Positions 1 through 8,932 of a DNA stretch of 64,000 nucleotides are shown here, one piece after another. The notes under the pieces were generated by a model. That model searched no databases and was not told where the DNA came from. It was given only the letters and a program-made list of their open reading frames with translations. Positions within the stretch are counted from its first letter, which is position 1. Every line of letters begins with the position of its first letter. Source of the stretch: Vibrio sinaloensis (GTDB taxonomy: Bacteria > Pseudomonadota > Gammaproteobacteria > Enterobacterales > Vibrionaceae); contig NZ_JWLV01000048.1 of NCBI RefSeq assembly GCF_000808535.1, positions 124,001 through 188,000 of the forward strand. Reading direction: 5' to 3'. A program made the position numbers and the translations under genes.

Positions 1-1
1 T

Positions 2-433
2 GTAGTGCGAGGTTTGCTCGTCGGCACCATTGTTACTGTTGTCTCACTACTGTTTGTTGATCTTCAAGTTGAGCACTGGGGCATAATCATCGCGACCGTA
101 TTTATGACCTCTGTCGTGTTTGCTTTGGGGGGCTTGATCAATGCGGTGTTCGCGAAGACGTTTGATGATATCTCGATCATCCCGACTTTTGTCTTAACGC
201 CTTTGACCTATCTTGGTGGCGTGTTTTACTCCATCAGCTTGTTACCTGAGTTTTGGCAGGGTGTGTCGAAAATCAATCCGATTGTCTACATGGTTAACGC
301 ATTCCGCTACGGCTTTTTGGGGGTATCTGATGTTGGTATTGTCACTTCATTTGGTGTGTTGAGTATTTTCGTTGTCGTGTTGTACGCGATCGCGCACTAC
401 TTAGTGACTAAGGGAATCGGCTTAAGAAGCTAG
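2..433 (+). CDS. ABC-2 type transporter permease, YadH-like (C-terminal part)
   Basis: This is the carboxy-terminal part of an inner-membrane ABC-2 permease; the reading frame is open back to the window edge, so the real start lies outside. About 143 residues are visible, with several hydrophobic segments and the family block PTFVLTPLTYLGGVFYSI followed by NPIVYMVNAFRYG. That block is typical of the YadH/NodJ permease family. YadH-type permeases pair with a YadG-type ATPase, which would be expected just upstream but cannot be seen. In enterobacteria yadGH also lies beside panCB, so the neighbourhood supports the call. The transported substrate is unknown. A strong bidirectional terminator follows. 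Confidence 0.85.
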   Translation, partial: VVRGLLVGTIVTVVSLLFVDLQVEHWGIIIATVFMTSVVFALGGLINAVFAKTFDDISIIPTFVLTPLTYLGGVFYSISLLPEFWQGVSKINPIVYMVNAFRYGFLGVSDVGIVTSFGVLSIFVVVLYAIAHYLVTKGIGLRS

Positions 434-453
434 TTGACGAGTTCATTTGAATC

Positions 454-487
454 AAAAAAGGCTTGGTGCGCAGCACCAAGCCTTTTT
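454..487. terminator. Bidirectional intrinsic terminator between yadH-like gene and panC
   Basis: A perfect 10-bp GC-rich stem (460-469 with 473-482) has a 3-nt loop and is flanked by A-run and T-run. It can stop transcription from both convergent genes. Confidence 0.9.
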
Positions 488-503
488 AAACGATAGTAGG
501 CGA

Positions 504-1406
504 TTACTCGCTCTTTTCATCAGAGGTTGACGCTTCTTCCTCTTCTTTTGTTTCCACTGTCATCTCAACCACTTGGTTATCGATAAGACGTGCCTTGCCT
601 AAGAATGCAGACATCAGAATCACGGCTTGAGTGGTTTCGGCTGTAATCGCTTGGAGCGTGCGAGCATCGCGGATAAAGATTTCATCAGGCTGGAGACCTG
701 CGGCACGCAGCTGATCGCTGGCATCTTCAATCACAGAGGCGTAGTCATCACGACCACCGCGGATTGCACTGCTGATCCAACGCATGGTACGAGCCAATAC
801 TGGTGCGCGCTGACGCTCATCTAGAGTCAACAGACCGTTGCGAGAGCTCATTGCAAGGCCATCCATTTCACGAACTGTTGGCACACCAATGATCTCGATA
901 TCGAGCGCTAAGTCTTCAGTCATTTTTCTAATGACGGCTAACTGTTGAAAATCTTTTTCGCCAAAGCAAGCCACATCGGGCTGAACAATGTTGAACAGCT
1001 TGGTGACTATTGTTGATACGCCACGAAAATGACCTGGGCGTGATGCACCTTCTAGAATGGTCGATAAACCTGGAACATCAACCGATGTTTGTTTATCTAG
1101 CCCTTCTGGGTAGATGATTTCAGGCGTTGGGGTGAAGACCAATTCTACCGCCTCACCGCTTAGCTTGGTGAGGTCATCTTCTAATGTGCGAGGGTAGTTA
1201 TTGAGATCGTCAGCACGCTCAAACTGCATTGGGTTAACGAAAATACTCACCACAACCACATCAGCGTGCTCGCGAGCTTTGCGTACTAACGTTAAGTGAC
1301 CTTCGTGTAGGTTGCCCATCGTTGGTACAAACGCGATTGTTCGGCCATCTCTTTTATACTGTTTAATTTGCTCACGAAGAGCAGCAATTTCAGCAAAAGT
1401 TTGCAT
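504..1406 (-). CDS. panC: Pantothenate synthetase (pantoate--beta-alanine ligase)
   Basis: PanC joins pantoate and beta-alanine with ATP to make pantothenate, the last step of vitamin B5 synthesis; it is cytoplasmic. The nucleotidyltransferase-type motifs are visible: FVPTMGNLHEGH near the N-terminus (HIGH-like), the FGEKDFQQL block and MSSRN (KMSKS-like). I chose the ATG at 1406, giving 300 residues starting MQTFAEIAALREQ. Its Shine-Dalgarno GAGG lies 9 nt upstream, whereas an upstream ATG at 1412 would leave only 3 nt. The end is an acidic, low-complexity tail (EEEEASTSDEK) beyond the usual family end. panB lies immediately upstream, so the two are probably co-transcribed. Confidence 0.95.
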   Translation of the reverse strand: MQTFAEIAALREQIKQYKRDGRTIAFVPTMGNLHEGHLTLVRKAREHADVVVVSIFVNPMQFERADDLNNYPRTLEDDLTKLSGEAVELVFTPTPEIIYPEGLDKQTSVDVPGLSTILEGASRPGHFRGVSTIVTKLFNIVQPDVACFGEKDFQQLAVIRKMTEDLALDIEIIGVPTVREMDGLAMSSRNGLLTLDERQRAPVLARTMRWISSAIRGGRDDYASVIEDASDQLRAAGLQPDEIFIRDARTLQAITAETTQAVILMSAFLGKARLIDNQVVEMTVETKEEEEASTSDEKSE

Positions 1407-1417
1407 GAACATTATCC

Positions 1418-2212
1418 TCAGGCAATAGTGTGTGCGTCGTCAGGGAACGCACCGCTCTCAACGTCTTGTTTGTATTTGGCAACAGCTTTACGCATGTCTC
1501 CGGTTTCAGCAAGGAAGTTTTTCGAGAACTTTGGCATGTAGTTAGCGGCAATACCAAACATGTCGTGCATCACTAAGATTTGACCGTCTGTCACGTTACC
1601 CGCACCAATACCAATCACCGGCACATCACACACTTCTGTGATGCGAGCTGCGAGCTCCTTAGGGACACATTCCAGTAGGATGATTTGCGCGCCTGCCTCT
1701 TGGAGCGCTAGGGCATCGCGAACCATGCGATCCGCTTTTTCTTGGTCGCGGCCTTGTACCTTGAAGCCACCAAAAATGTTGACTGACTGAGGCGTTAATC
1801 CAAGATGAGCACAAACTGGTACGGCACGCTCTGTCAGCATTTTTACGGTCTCGACTAACCAGTCGCCACCTTCGATTTTCACCATATTTGCACCCGCACG
1901 CATTAGCTTTCCTGCGTTCTTACACGCTTGCTCAGGCGTTGCGTAACTCATAAACGGCATATCAGCCATTAGAAGGCAGTTTGGGCTTCCTGCGCGTACA
2001 CAGCGCGTGTGGTAGGCTAACTCTTCTACTGTGACTGGCAGCGTTGACGATTCTCCTTGAAGAACCATGCCAAGTGAATCACCGACGAGTAGCACGGGCA
2101 TTTCTTGGCTTTCAAACAGCTGCGCAAAACTTGCGTCATAAGCGGTAGAAGTGGCAAATTTACGACCTTCCTGCTTCCATTTCATCAGATCGCTAATGGT
2201 TATTTTTTTCAT
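1418..2212 (-). CDS. panB: 3-methyl-2-oxobutanoate hydroxymethyltransferase (ketopantoate)
   Basis: PanB transfers a hydroxymethyl group from 5,10-methylene-tetrahydrofolate to 2-oxoisovalerate, giving ketopantoate, the first committed step to pantothenate. At 264 residues it has the normal length. Recognisable blocks are the start KKITISDLMKWKQEG, VLLVGDSLGMVLQG, the metal-site region MADMPFMSY, AHLGLTPQSVN, and PVIGIGAGNVTDGQ near the C-terminus. It lies 11 bp ahead of panC and follows folK by 22 bp. The folate and pantothenate genes may therefore share one minus-strand transcript. Confidence 0.96.
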   Translation of the reverse strand: MKKITISDLMKWKQEGRKFATSTAYDASFAQLFESQEMPVLLVGDSLGMVLQGESSTLPVTVEELAYHTRCVRAGSPNCLLMADMPFMSYATPEQACKNAGKLMRAGANMVKIEGGDWLVETVKMLTERAVPVCAHLGLTPQSVNIFGGFKVQGRDQEKADRMVRDALALQEAGAQIILLECVPKELAARITEVCDVPVIGIGAGNVTDGQILVMHDMFGIAANYMPKFSKNFLAETGDMRKAVAKYKQDVESGAFPDDAHTIA

Positions 2213-2234
2213 GATTTTTCCTTATAGGAGTTGG

Positions 2235-2723
2235 CTATGATTGCCAAATACGCAGACCGTTTTGCTCAACGACTTTAAGTAAGTCTTCCAGTCTGGTCCC
2301 ACATGGGAGGGTTAAATTTGGTGCGATTTCGGCAAGCGGGTAGAGCACAAACTCGCGCTCTTTCATTCCATAGTGGGGAACGACGAGACGCTCCGAATCA
2401 ATCACCTCATTGCCGTAAAGAATGATATCGAGATCTAAGGTTCTTGGGCCCCAGCGCTCTTCTTTACGGACGCGCCCTTGTTCTAGTTCAATGGCTTGTG
2501 TGCAATCGAGTAGCTCAAGTGGCGTTAATTCTGTTTTTATTTCAACAACGGCATTAATGTAGTCAGGCTGATCCTGCGGCCCCATGGGCGTACTGCTGTA
2601 TAAGCTAGAGGCTCGTACAAACTCTGAGCGAGGCAGGCTTTTGAGCGCTTGAATGGCTTCATTCGCTTGAGTAACAGGATCGGCAAGATTACTACCAACC
2701 GCAATAAAGACGGTGTTTATCAT
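2235..2723 (-). CDS. folK: 6-hydroxymethyl-7,8-dihydropterin pyrophosphokinase
   Basis: HPPK transfers pyrophosphate from ATP to 6-hydroxymethyl-dihydropterin, making the substrate used by dihydropteroate synthase (folP, also in this window at 61.2 kb). It has 162 residues. The family signatures FIAVGSNLADP at the N-terminus and RWGPRTLDLDIILYG, carrying the Mg-binding Asp pair, are clear. The start codon overlaps the stop of pcnB in an ATGA arrangement, a strong sign of translational coupling. Confidence 0.96.
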   Translation of the reverse strand: MINTVFIAVGSNLADPVTQANEAIQALKSLPRSEFVRASSLYSSTPMGPQDQPDYINAVVEIKTELTPLELLDCTQAIELEQGRVRKEERWGPRTLDLDIILYGNEVIDSERLVVPHYGMKEREFVLYPLAEIAPNLTLPCGTRLEDLLKVVEQNGLRIWQS

Positions 2724-4084
2724 GATGCTTTCGACTTTTTCTTGCGATACGTTTTACGGCGACGCTGTCTTGGCTTTTCATCGCTGCTGGCATCTAAATC
2801 AGCCACCATGGCTTGACGCATGTTGCGACCCGCATTTTGGAAGGTTTCCCACCATTTGGCGAGTTGCTGGGTTTCGCCTTGCTCAATTTCACCGCGCATT
2901 TCTAAGAAATCGAAGCCCGCACGGAACTTATTGAGCTCCATTAGGCGGAACGCTCGTTTACCATTACGGCGAGGCATGCGAAGTTGCAGTTGCCAAATCT
3001 CGCGGATGGTTGCAGTGTGGCGACGTGGAATGGCGATGGAACGAACTTGATCATCGAGAACCTGGTTGCTCGCTTCCATGATTGCATCGTAGTAAGCGAG
3101 TTTGCGTTTCTCCATCAACTGCTGCGCTTTTGCTTGTAGCGGATACCACAGCATGGCGGCGAACATAAACGCAGGGTTGATACGTTTACCTTCTTCGATA
3201 CGTTGATCGGTCGAATCGAAAACCAAATCTAGCATCTGCTCAGTTGGTGAGTCGTACTCTTCAGTGAAGAACTCGGCGATGGTTGGGAACAGCTGTTGAA
3301 ACAAGTTGTATTCACGCATCAGGTGGTAGGTTTCTAGACCGTGGCCTGATTGCAGCATCTTGAGTGATTCTTCGTAGAGTCGTGCTGGTGGAATATCGCG
3401 CAGTAAGACTGCCATCTCTTCGATTGGCGCTGCGGTATCTTCCTCGATGTCGAAGTCTAATTTTACCGCGAATCGAATTGCGCGCAGCATACGGACTGGA
3501 TCTTCGCGATAACGCGTTTCAGGATCGCCAATCAGACGAACCAATTTGTCTTCAAGATCTTCGACGCCGCCTGCATAATCGTGAATTGAGTAGTCGGCAA
3601 TGCTGTAGTACATCGCATTGATGGTAAAGTCGCGACGCTCGGCGTCTTCATCAATAGTGCCGTACACATTGTCACGGAGCAGCATTCCTTCTTTGGATTG
3701 CTGAGAAACGTTCTTGCTCGGTTCTTGGTGGTGACCGCGGAATGTGGCTACTTCAATGATATCGCGACCAAACATAATGTGCGCGAGACGGAATCGGCGT
3801 CCGATTAGGCGACAGTTTTTAAATAACTGGCGAATTTGCTCTGGCGTTGCGTTGGTCGCAATGTCAAAGTCTTTTGGTTGTTGGCCGAGTAGAAGGTCTC
3901 GAACTCCGCCCCCAACAAGATATGCGTCAAAGCCTGCTCCATGAAGTCTGTACAGCACTTTCAGTGCATTATCACTGATCTTCTTACGAGAGACGTTGTG
4001 CTCTTGGCGAGTGATGATATTCAGAGAAAGCTCTGGGTATATGTTCTTTTCGCTTGGTGTATCGTCGTTTTTGTTCATGTGCAT
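2720..4084 (-). CDS. pcnB: Poly(A) polymerase I
   Basis: PcnB adds poly(A) tails to RNA 3' ends and so speeds up degradation; it is also known for controlling plasmid copy number through antisense RNA decay. The class II nucleotidyltransferase head is visible: AYLVGGGVRDLLLG followed by KDFDIATNATPEQ with the metal-binding Asp pair. Next come RRDFTINAMYYS and the RNA/nucleotide-binding block DPVRMLRAIRFAVKLDF. The C-terminus is very basic (QRRRKTYRKKKSK), as in E. coli. No good ribosome site precedes the ATG at 4084 or the alternative at 4078, so the exact start is uncertain. It lies downstream of gluQ and overlaps folK by 4 bp. Confidence 0.95.
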   Translation of the reverse strand: MHMNKNDDTPSEKNIYPELSLNIITRQEHNVSRKKISDNALKVLYRLHGAGFDAYLVGGGVRDLLLGQQPKDFDIATNATPEQIRQLFKNCRLIGRRFRLAHIMFGRDIIEVATFRGHHQEPSKNVSQQSKEGMLLRDNVYGTIDEDAERRDFTINAMYYSIADYSIHDYAGGVEDLEDKLVRLIGDPETRYREDPVRMLRAIRFAVKLDFDIEEDTAAPIEEMAVLLRDIPPARLYEESLKMLQSGHGLETYHLMREYNLFQQLFPTIAEFFTEEYDSPTEQMLDLVFDSTDQRIEEGKRINPAFMFAAMLWYPLQAKAQQLMEKRKLAYYDAIMEASNQVLDDQVRSIAIPRRHTATIREIWQLQLRMPRRNGKRAFRLMELNKFRAGFDFLEMRGEIEQGETQQLAKWWETFQNAGRNMRQAMVADLDASSDEKPRQRRRKTYRKKKSKAS

Positions 4085-4164
4085 CTGGCAATAATATGGT
4101 GAAAACCAACCTTGCTACAGGCTTAATTTGTGCCTAATAAGGCGAATTTGCGGCTAATAATAGC

Positions 4165-5055
4165 TTACGGCGAGCGGTTTGAGAATCTTGGTGTGATCTC
4201 GATCGATGCTGGCAACTGCTGCAAGTGCCAATTTTTAACGCCCCAATCAATGATCTCACTCACGCTCAGCTGTTTGATATCTTGTGGCATTTCAAAGCCT
4301 AAAAAGCGCATTGCGTCTAACAGAGCGGGCTTTGGATTGCGATTATCAATGGCTGGCGCATGATTCTGCTTGGACAACTTCTGACCATTGTCTCCTAGCG
4401 CCAGTGGAAGATGAAGATAGCTCACAGGCGCTTCGCCTAGCATATGATACAAGCTAATTTGGCGTCCTGTAGGTTCAATCAGGTCGGCGCCACGAACCAC
4501 TTCCGTGATGCCTTGGTCAATGTCATCCAATACTACCGCAAGGTTGTAAGCAAATAACCCATCGCGGCGTTTTATAATGAAATCTTCATCTGCTAGGGCG
4601 GTTGGAATCGTCAGTTGACCGTGCTTCTCATCTTCAAATTGATAGATAGGATGTGTCATTTTTAGGCGAATGGCACAATTATCTGGCTGATTGAGTGTTA
4701 AATCACGGCAAGTGCCTTGATAAAAGCCACCCATTGCTTTGATTTGTTTGCGTGTACATTGGCAGTAGTAGGCTTGACCTGATTGCAGCCAGTGTTCGAT
4801 TTGGTGCTGGTATAAGTCATGGCGTTGACTTTGATAAACGACTTCGCCATCCCAATGCAGTTGGTACGCTTCCAGTGTCTCAAGGATCAAGCTAGCCGCC
4901 CCGGGCATTTCTCTCGGAGGGTCAAGATCTTCAATTCGAACCAACCATTGACCTTGCTGTGACTTGGCTTGGAAGTAACTGCCTAACGCGGCAACTAAGG
5001 AGCCAAAGTGCAAAGGTCCAGAGGGTGATGGGGCAAAACGGCCAATGTAACTCAT
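4165..5055 (-). CDS. gluQ: Glutamyl-Q tRNA(Asp) synthetase
   Basis: GluQRS is a shortened glutamyl-tRNA synthetase paralogue that attaches glutamate to the queuosine base of tRNA(Asp), not to the tRNA end. It has 296 residues, about the size of a catalytic core without an anticodon-binding domain. Visible are the class I signature FAPSPSGPLHFGSL, a Cys-rich zinc site (CQCTRKQI ... GTCR) and the KMSKS-like motif KLSKQN. It lies directly after dksA, the order seen in many gammaproteobacteria, but a hairpin terminator between them probably limits read-through. Confidence 0.95.
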   Translation of the reverse strand: MSYIGRFAPSPSGPLHFGSLVAALGSYFQAKSQQGQWLVRIEDLDPPREMPGAASLILETLEAYQLHWDGEVVYQSQRHDLYQHQIEHWLQSGQAYYCQCTRKQIKAMGGFYQGTCRDLTLNQPDNCAIRLKMTHPIYQFEDEKHGQLTIPTALADEDFIIKRRDGLFAYNLAVVLDDIDQGITEVVRGADLIEPTGRQISLYHMLGEAPVSYLHLPLALGDNGQKLSKQNHAPAIDNRNPKPALLDAMRFLGFEMPQDIKQLSVSEIIDWGVKNWHLQQLPASIEITPRFSNRSP

Positions 5056-5071
5056 AGCGATTCACTAAACC

Positions 5072-5097
5072 AAAAAGGGAGCGAATGCTCCCTTTAT
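5072..5097 (-). terminator. Terminator/attenuator between dksA and gluQ
   Basis: A 9-bp perfect stem (74-82 with 87-95 of this kilobase) with loop GAAT is followed on the minus strand by a short T-run. It sits in the 62-bp dksA-gluQ gap. It should end most dksA transcripts and let some continue into gluQ. Confidence 0.75.
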
Positions 5098-5117
5098 AAT
5101 TAACAGAATGGAGGTGA

Positions 5118-5564
5118 TTAACCTTGCATTTGTTTCTCTTTGATCTCTGCAAGTGTTTTACAGTCGATACAAAGGTCTGCAGTTGGACGGGCTTCCAAAC
5201 GACGAATGCCAATCTCAATGCCACAAGAATCACAGAAACCAAACTCATCTTCTTCGATTTTGTTTAGTGTCTTTTCAATCTTCTTGATTAGACGGCGCTC
5301 ACGGTCACGGTTTCGAAGTTCAAGGCTGAACTCTTCTTCTTGAGACGCGCGGTCAACTGGATCTGGGAAATTCGCTGCTTCATCCTGCATGTGGTGAACA
5401 GTGCGATCAACTTCTTCCCTGAGCTGGTTGCGCCAAGCTGTCAAAATTTTTGTAAAATGAGCCATTTGCTCTGGTGACATGTATTCTTCACCAGCCTTCT
5501 CTTGATATGGCTCAACCCCTGCAATGGCTAGGATGCCTAGCGCTTTTTTCTTTGATTCTGGCAT
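5118..5564 (-). CDS. dksA: RNA polymerase-binding transcription factor DksA
   Basis: DksA enters the RNA polymerase secondary channel and, with ppGpp, represses rRNA promoters and activates amino-acid genes. The 148-residue protein has the expected parts. A helical N-terminus precedes a coiled coil whose tip carries Asp68, Asp71 and Ala73 (DPVDRAS; D71, D74 and A76 in E. coli numbering). A four-cysteine zinc site follows (C111, C114, C132, C135). The start codon is preceded by AGTAGGAG at good spacing. Its promoter has a GC-rich discriminator (see the separate entry), which fits the known growth-related and autogenous control of dksA. Confidence 0.97.
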   Translation of the reverse strand: MPESKKKALGILAIAGVEPYQEKAGEEYMSPEQMAHFTKILTAWRNQLREEVDRTVHHMQDEAANFPDPVDRASQEEEFSLELRNRDRERRLIKKIEKTLNKIEEDEFGFCDSCGIEIGIRRLEARPTADLCIDCKTLAEIKEKQMQG

Positions 5565-5621
5565 GCAGCATCTCCTACTAACACCTAGTCAACTGCGCTC
5601 GCAGTTAATTTAAGGCGGGTA

Positions 5622-5650
5622 TCTATAGCAAAAAGAACTTATCGAGGCAA
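5622..5650 (-). promoter_or_regulatory. Predicted sigma-70 promoter of dksA
   Basis: On the minus strand, -35 TTGCCT (5645-5650) and extended -10 TGCTATAGA (core 5622-5627) are separated by exactly 17 bp. The bases just after the -10 are CCCGCC, a GC-rich discriminator typical of ppGpp/DksA-sensitive promoters. A perfect 7-bp inverted repeat (5591-5597 with 5600-5606) lies in the resulting leader. Confidence 0.6.
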
Positions 5651-5701
5651 ACTCTGAATCGTAAAGTTGTTGTCAATGTGAAGGTGACACCACTTTTTCT
5701 G

Positions 5702-6415
5702 TCAATTGATAAATTCAATTGCGTTGACCAGTTTCATCTCTGAGTTGGAAAGTTTGGCCTTGTAGCACAGGACTTCCACCCCTTGTTCTTGCGCAGTTTT
5801 CAGTAATTGTGAATATTTGGCGTCTATATGGTGTGCGGCAGACACTTTTTCAATACCCGAATGTAAAACAGTGAACAAAAGTACCGCTCTATGTCCACTT
5901 TGTGCCATTTCTGAGAGTTCTCTCAGATGCTTTTGGCCTCTTGTCGTGACAGCATCGGGGAAATAACCTTGCCCAGCAAGTTTTTCGTCCAGTAAGGTGA
6001 CACTCTTAACTTCTATATAGCATTTTGGTTTATTTTCTGAATTGAGCAAGATATCGATTCGACTATTTTCATTGCCATATTTTACTTCTGTTTGAAGTTG
6101 ATCATACCCTTGCAGCTCACCGATGGTACCTGATTGGATAGCTTCTACTGCCAATTGGTTCGCTCGTGCGGTGTTTATACAAATGCGATGCCCTTGTGCT
6201 GTTTCGGTCAACTCCCAGCTGTTGGGGTACTTACGTTTAGGGTTGTCGGAAGTGGAATACCACACGGCATTGCCGGGCGTAGCACACCCCGTCATCGCTC
6301 CGGTGTTGGCGCAATGAATGGTGCGCTCACTGCCATCAGGCAAGGTAATATCAGCGAGAAAGCGCTTGTATCGTTGAATAAGTGTGGCAGGTTCTAATGC
6401 GGGCTCGAACTTCAT
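5702..6415 (-). CDS. sfsA: Sugar fermentation stimulation protein SfsA
   Basis: The SfsA family was named for stimulating maltose fermentation in E. coli and is thought to bind nucleic acid; the precise activity is not settled. The 237 residues cover the full family length, from the start block ATLIQRYKRFLADI through CANTGAMTGCATPG and WYSTSDNPKRKYPNSWELT. The C-terminal half matches a nuclease-like fold: RIDILL, then CYIEVKSVTLL and FPDAVTTRGQKHLREL. No clear ribosome site precedes the ATG, but the family alignment fixes this start. It is divergent from hrpB with only 55 bp between the start codons. Confidence 0.93.
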   Translation of the reverse strand: MKFEPALEPATLIQRYKRFLADITLPDGSERTIHCANTGAMTGCATPGNAVWYSTSDNPKRKYPNSWELTETAQGHRICINTARANQLAVEAIQSGTIGELQGYDQLQTEVKYGNENSRIDILLNSENKPKCYIEVKSVTLLDEKLAGQGYFPDAVTTRGQKHLRELSEMAQSGHRAVLLFTVLHSGIEKVSAAHHIDAKYSQLLKTAQEQGVEVLCYKAKLSNSEMKLVNAIEFIN

Positions 6416-6470
6416 TTGGCACTGTTTTTATGTACAATAGTTGCCAACATTACACCACAAGGCTTTCCCA

Positions 6471-8930
6471 TTGTCACAACTGCCTATTGAAGGCGTGATG
6501 CCTGAGTTACTCTCGGGTGTTCGCGACTGCGCTCAACTGATCCTCAAAGCGGCCCCCGGCGCGGGTAAATCGACCCATTTCCCCTTACAGCTCGTCAAGC
6601 AAGGGGTAATCGCGGGCAAAATCATCATGCTAGAACCCAGAAGGCTGGCGGCGCGTAATATTGCGCGTTATTTGGCTGAGCAATTGGGCGAGAGTGTGGG
6701 CCAGCGAATAGGATATCGAGTTCGTGGTGAAACCAAAGTGAGTGCCACAACCCAACTAGAGATAGTGACAGAAGGGATCCTAACTTGCATGATTCAGTCG
6801 GATCCTGAGTTGAACGGAGTGGATCTCATTCTGTTTGATGAGTTTCATGAACGCAGCATCCATGCCGATACGGCACTTGCGTTTTGTTTAGAGATTCAAG
6901 AAGCGCTGCGTGATGATCTTAAGTTAGTGGTGATGTCGGCAACGCTCGATCAAGCGGCGCTGTGTCGATTGCTTCCTGAGGCGCGTTATATCGAATCTCA
7001 AGGTCGAAGCTATCCGGTTGAGTTTCGCTATCAGCCTGGGAAAGCCAATGATCGCCTTGAAGAGCTAATGAGCAAGCAAATCGCTAGCTTAATGAATCAA
7101 GAGAGCGGCTCTCTGCTTGCATTTTTGCCTGGTGTGGCTGCGATTAAACGCGTGGAAGAAAGACTGGCTGGCTTGCCTCAAGACATTCAAATTTGCCCCC
7201 TTTATGGCCAGTTAAATTTTGCTCAGCAGCAAATGGCGATTCAACCCGCGGAGCCCGGCAAGAGAAAAGTGGTGTTGGCAACCAATATTGCGGAGACCTC
7301 GTTGACCATTGAAGGCATACGTTTGGTGGTGGATTCGGGGCTTGAGCGGGTGGCCAAGTTCGACCTAAAAAGTGGCGTAACACGCCTAGAGCAAGTTCGT
7401 ATTGCCAAATCTTCAGCCGAGCAACGTGCCGGTCGAGCAGGGCGTTTGGAAGCGGGCATTTGTGTGCGCTTATATAGTGAGAGCCAACTCAATCAGCAGC
7501 CGGATGTGCCCCCTGCGGAAATTCTTCATTCTGATTTGGCAAACCTAGCGCTTGAGCTCACCCAGTGGGGAGCGCAGGATGTGAATGATTTGCTCTGGCT
7601 CGATACCCCGCCAAAAAGTGCCATTGAGCAGGCGCGCACCCTGTTGAGATCGTTGCATCTGCTCGATGAGAAGGGGCAACTGACCCAAACGGGATCGCTT
7701 GCGGTGACGCTTGGCGTAGAGCCGCGTATTGCCGCGATGCTCTCGACGGCGAAGGCTCACCAATGTATTGATTCTGGAGTGATGGTTGCGGCGCTGCTTG
7801 AAGAGCCCGAGCGTAATCAAGTCGATTTTTCTCACAGCGTTCATCGCTTTAAGCAAGGGAAACACGCCAAGCAACATCTGGTTGAACAGCGTGCGCGCAC
7901 CTTGGCGAAAAAATTATCGGCAGACTTTTCGTTGTCGCGCTGTGATGAATCCTTGGTCGCAGTGCTGTTATCTACTGCTTTTCCTGATCGCATTGCCAAG
8001 GCTCGAGACAATCAAGTCGGACGCTTTCTACTTGCCAATGGCCACGGCGGAGAAATGCGCATGGAAGAAGGGCTATCAAGTTGTGATTATATTGTGGCGA
8101 TTGAGCTGATGCGCAGCCACTCTGATTCTTCAACTATTTTCTCGGCGATCGAACTCGACATTCATCAACTTGAACAGATGTGCCCAGATGCGTTTATTGA
8201 TCTGGATGTCGTTGATTGGGATGAACAAAAGGGACGCTTAGTCGCAGAGCGCCAGCAAAAATTAGGCAAGCTCATTGTTTCAAAAGTGGCGCTTCCAGAG
8301 CCATCAAACGAAAAAATGACGCAAGCTTTACTCAATTTTATTCGTCGTAAAGGCTTATCAGTATTAAATTGGACGCCAAAAAGTGTCGCGGAGCTAGAGC
8401 GATTTCGCTGTGCGGCGGACTGGCTGCCGGAACACAATTGGCCTCAATTGTCGGATGTCGCTTTGCTTGAGCAACTCGATGTTTGGTTAGAGCCTTATTT
8501 GACGGGTGTGAGCTCGGTCAAAGCTCTTGGGAAAGTGGATGTTCTGGCTGCATTGACGGCGTTTCTCGGTTGGCCGCTTAATCAAGAGATCGAAGAGTGG
8601 CTACCCACACATTACACATTACCGACAGGCACGAAGAAAGCGATTCGCTATCAACAAGGCCAAGAGCCTGTGCTCTCGGTAAGGATGCAAGAAGTCTTTG
8701 GTGAGCAAACTTCACCTCAAATTGCTCTTGGTCGAAAGACCATTGTGTTAGAGCTGCTGTCTCCAGCTCAGCGTCCTTTGCAAGTGACGCGGGATCTCGC
8801 CAGTTTTTGGCAAGGTGCCTATAAAGAGGTGCAAAAAGAGATGAAAGGGCGTTACCCGAAGCATGTCTGGCCTGACGACCCGGCAACCCATATCGCGACA
8901 ACTAAGACCAAAAGACAGTTAAATCAGTAA
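6471..8930 (+). CDS. hrpB: ATP-dependent helicase HrpB
   Basis: HrpB is a DEAH-box helicase of the HrpA/HrpB group; its cellular role is poorly defined, with RNA-related functions proposed. Using the TTG start at 6471 (AAGG eight bases upstream) the protein has 819 residues and begins MSQLPIEGVMPELL as in relatives. Walker A APGAGKST is at residues 28-35 and the DEFH box at 123-126, followed by SAT. Later blocks include ATNIAETSLTIEG and the motif VI region SAEQRAGRAGR. A longer in-frame TTG at 6441 lacks a ribosome site. The stop is only 2 bp before mrcB, so the two are probably one transcript. Confidence 0.94.
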   Translation: MSQLPIEGVMPELLSGVRDCAQLILKAAPGAGKSTHFPLQLVKQGVIAGKIIMLEPRRLAARNIARYLAEQLGESVGQRIGYRVRGETKVSATTQLEIVTEGILTCMIQSDPELNGVDLILFDEFHERSIHADTALAFCLEIQEALRDDLKLVVMSATLDQAALCRLLPEARYIESQGRSYPVEFRYQPGKANDRLEELMSKQIASLMNQESGSLLAFLPGVAAIKRVEERLAGLPQDIQICPLYGQLNFAQQQMAIQPAEPGKRKVVLATNIAETSLTIEGIRLVVDSGLERVAKFDLKSGVTRLEQVRIAKSSAEQRAGRAGRLEAGICVRLYSESQLNQQPDVPPAEILHSDLANLALELTQWGAQDVNDLLWLDTPPKSAIEQARTLLRSLHLLDEKGQLTQTGSLAVTLGVEPRIAAMLSTAKAHQCIDSGVMVAALLEEPERNQVDFSHSVHRFKQGKHAKQHLVEQRARTLAKKLSADFSLSRCDESLVAVLLSTAFPDRIAKARDNQVGRFLLANGHGGEMRMEEGLSSCDYIVAIELMRSHSDSSTIFSAIELDIHQLEQMCPDAFIDLDVVDWDEQKGRLVAERQQKLGKLIVSKVALPEPSNEKMTQALLNFIRRKGLSVLNWTPKSVAELERFRCAADWLPEHNWPQLSDVALLEQLDVWLEPYLTGVSSVKALGKVDVLAALTAFLGWPLNQEIEEWLPTHYTLPTGTKKAIRYQQGQEPVLSVRMQEVFGEQTSPQIALGRKTIVLELLSPAQRPLQVTRDLASFWQGAYKEVQKEMKGRYPKHVWPDDPATHIATTKTKRQLNQ

Positions 8931-8932
8931 TC

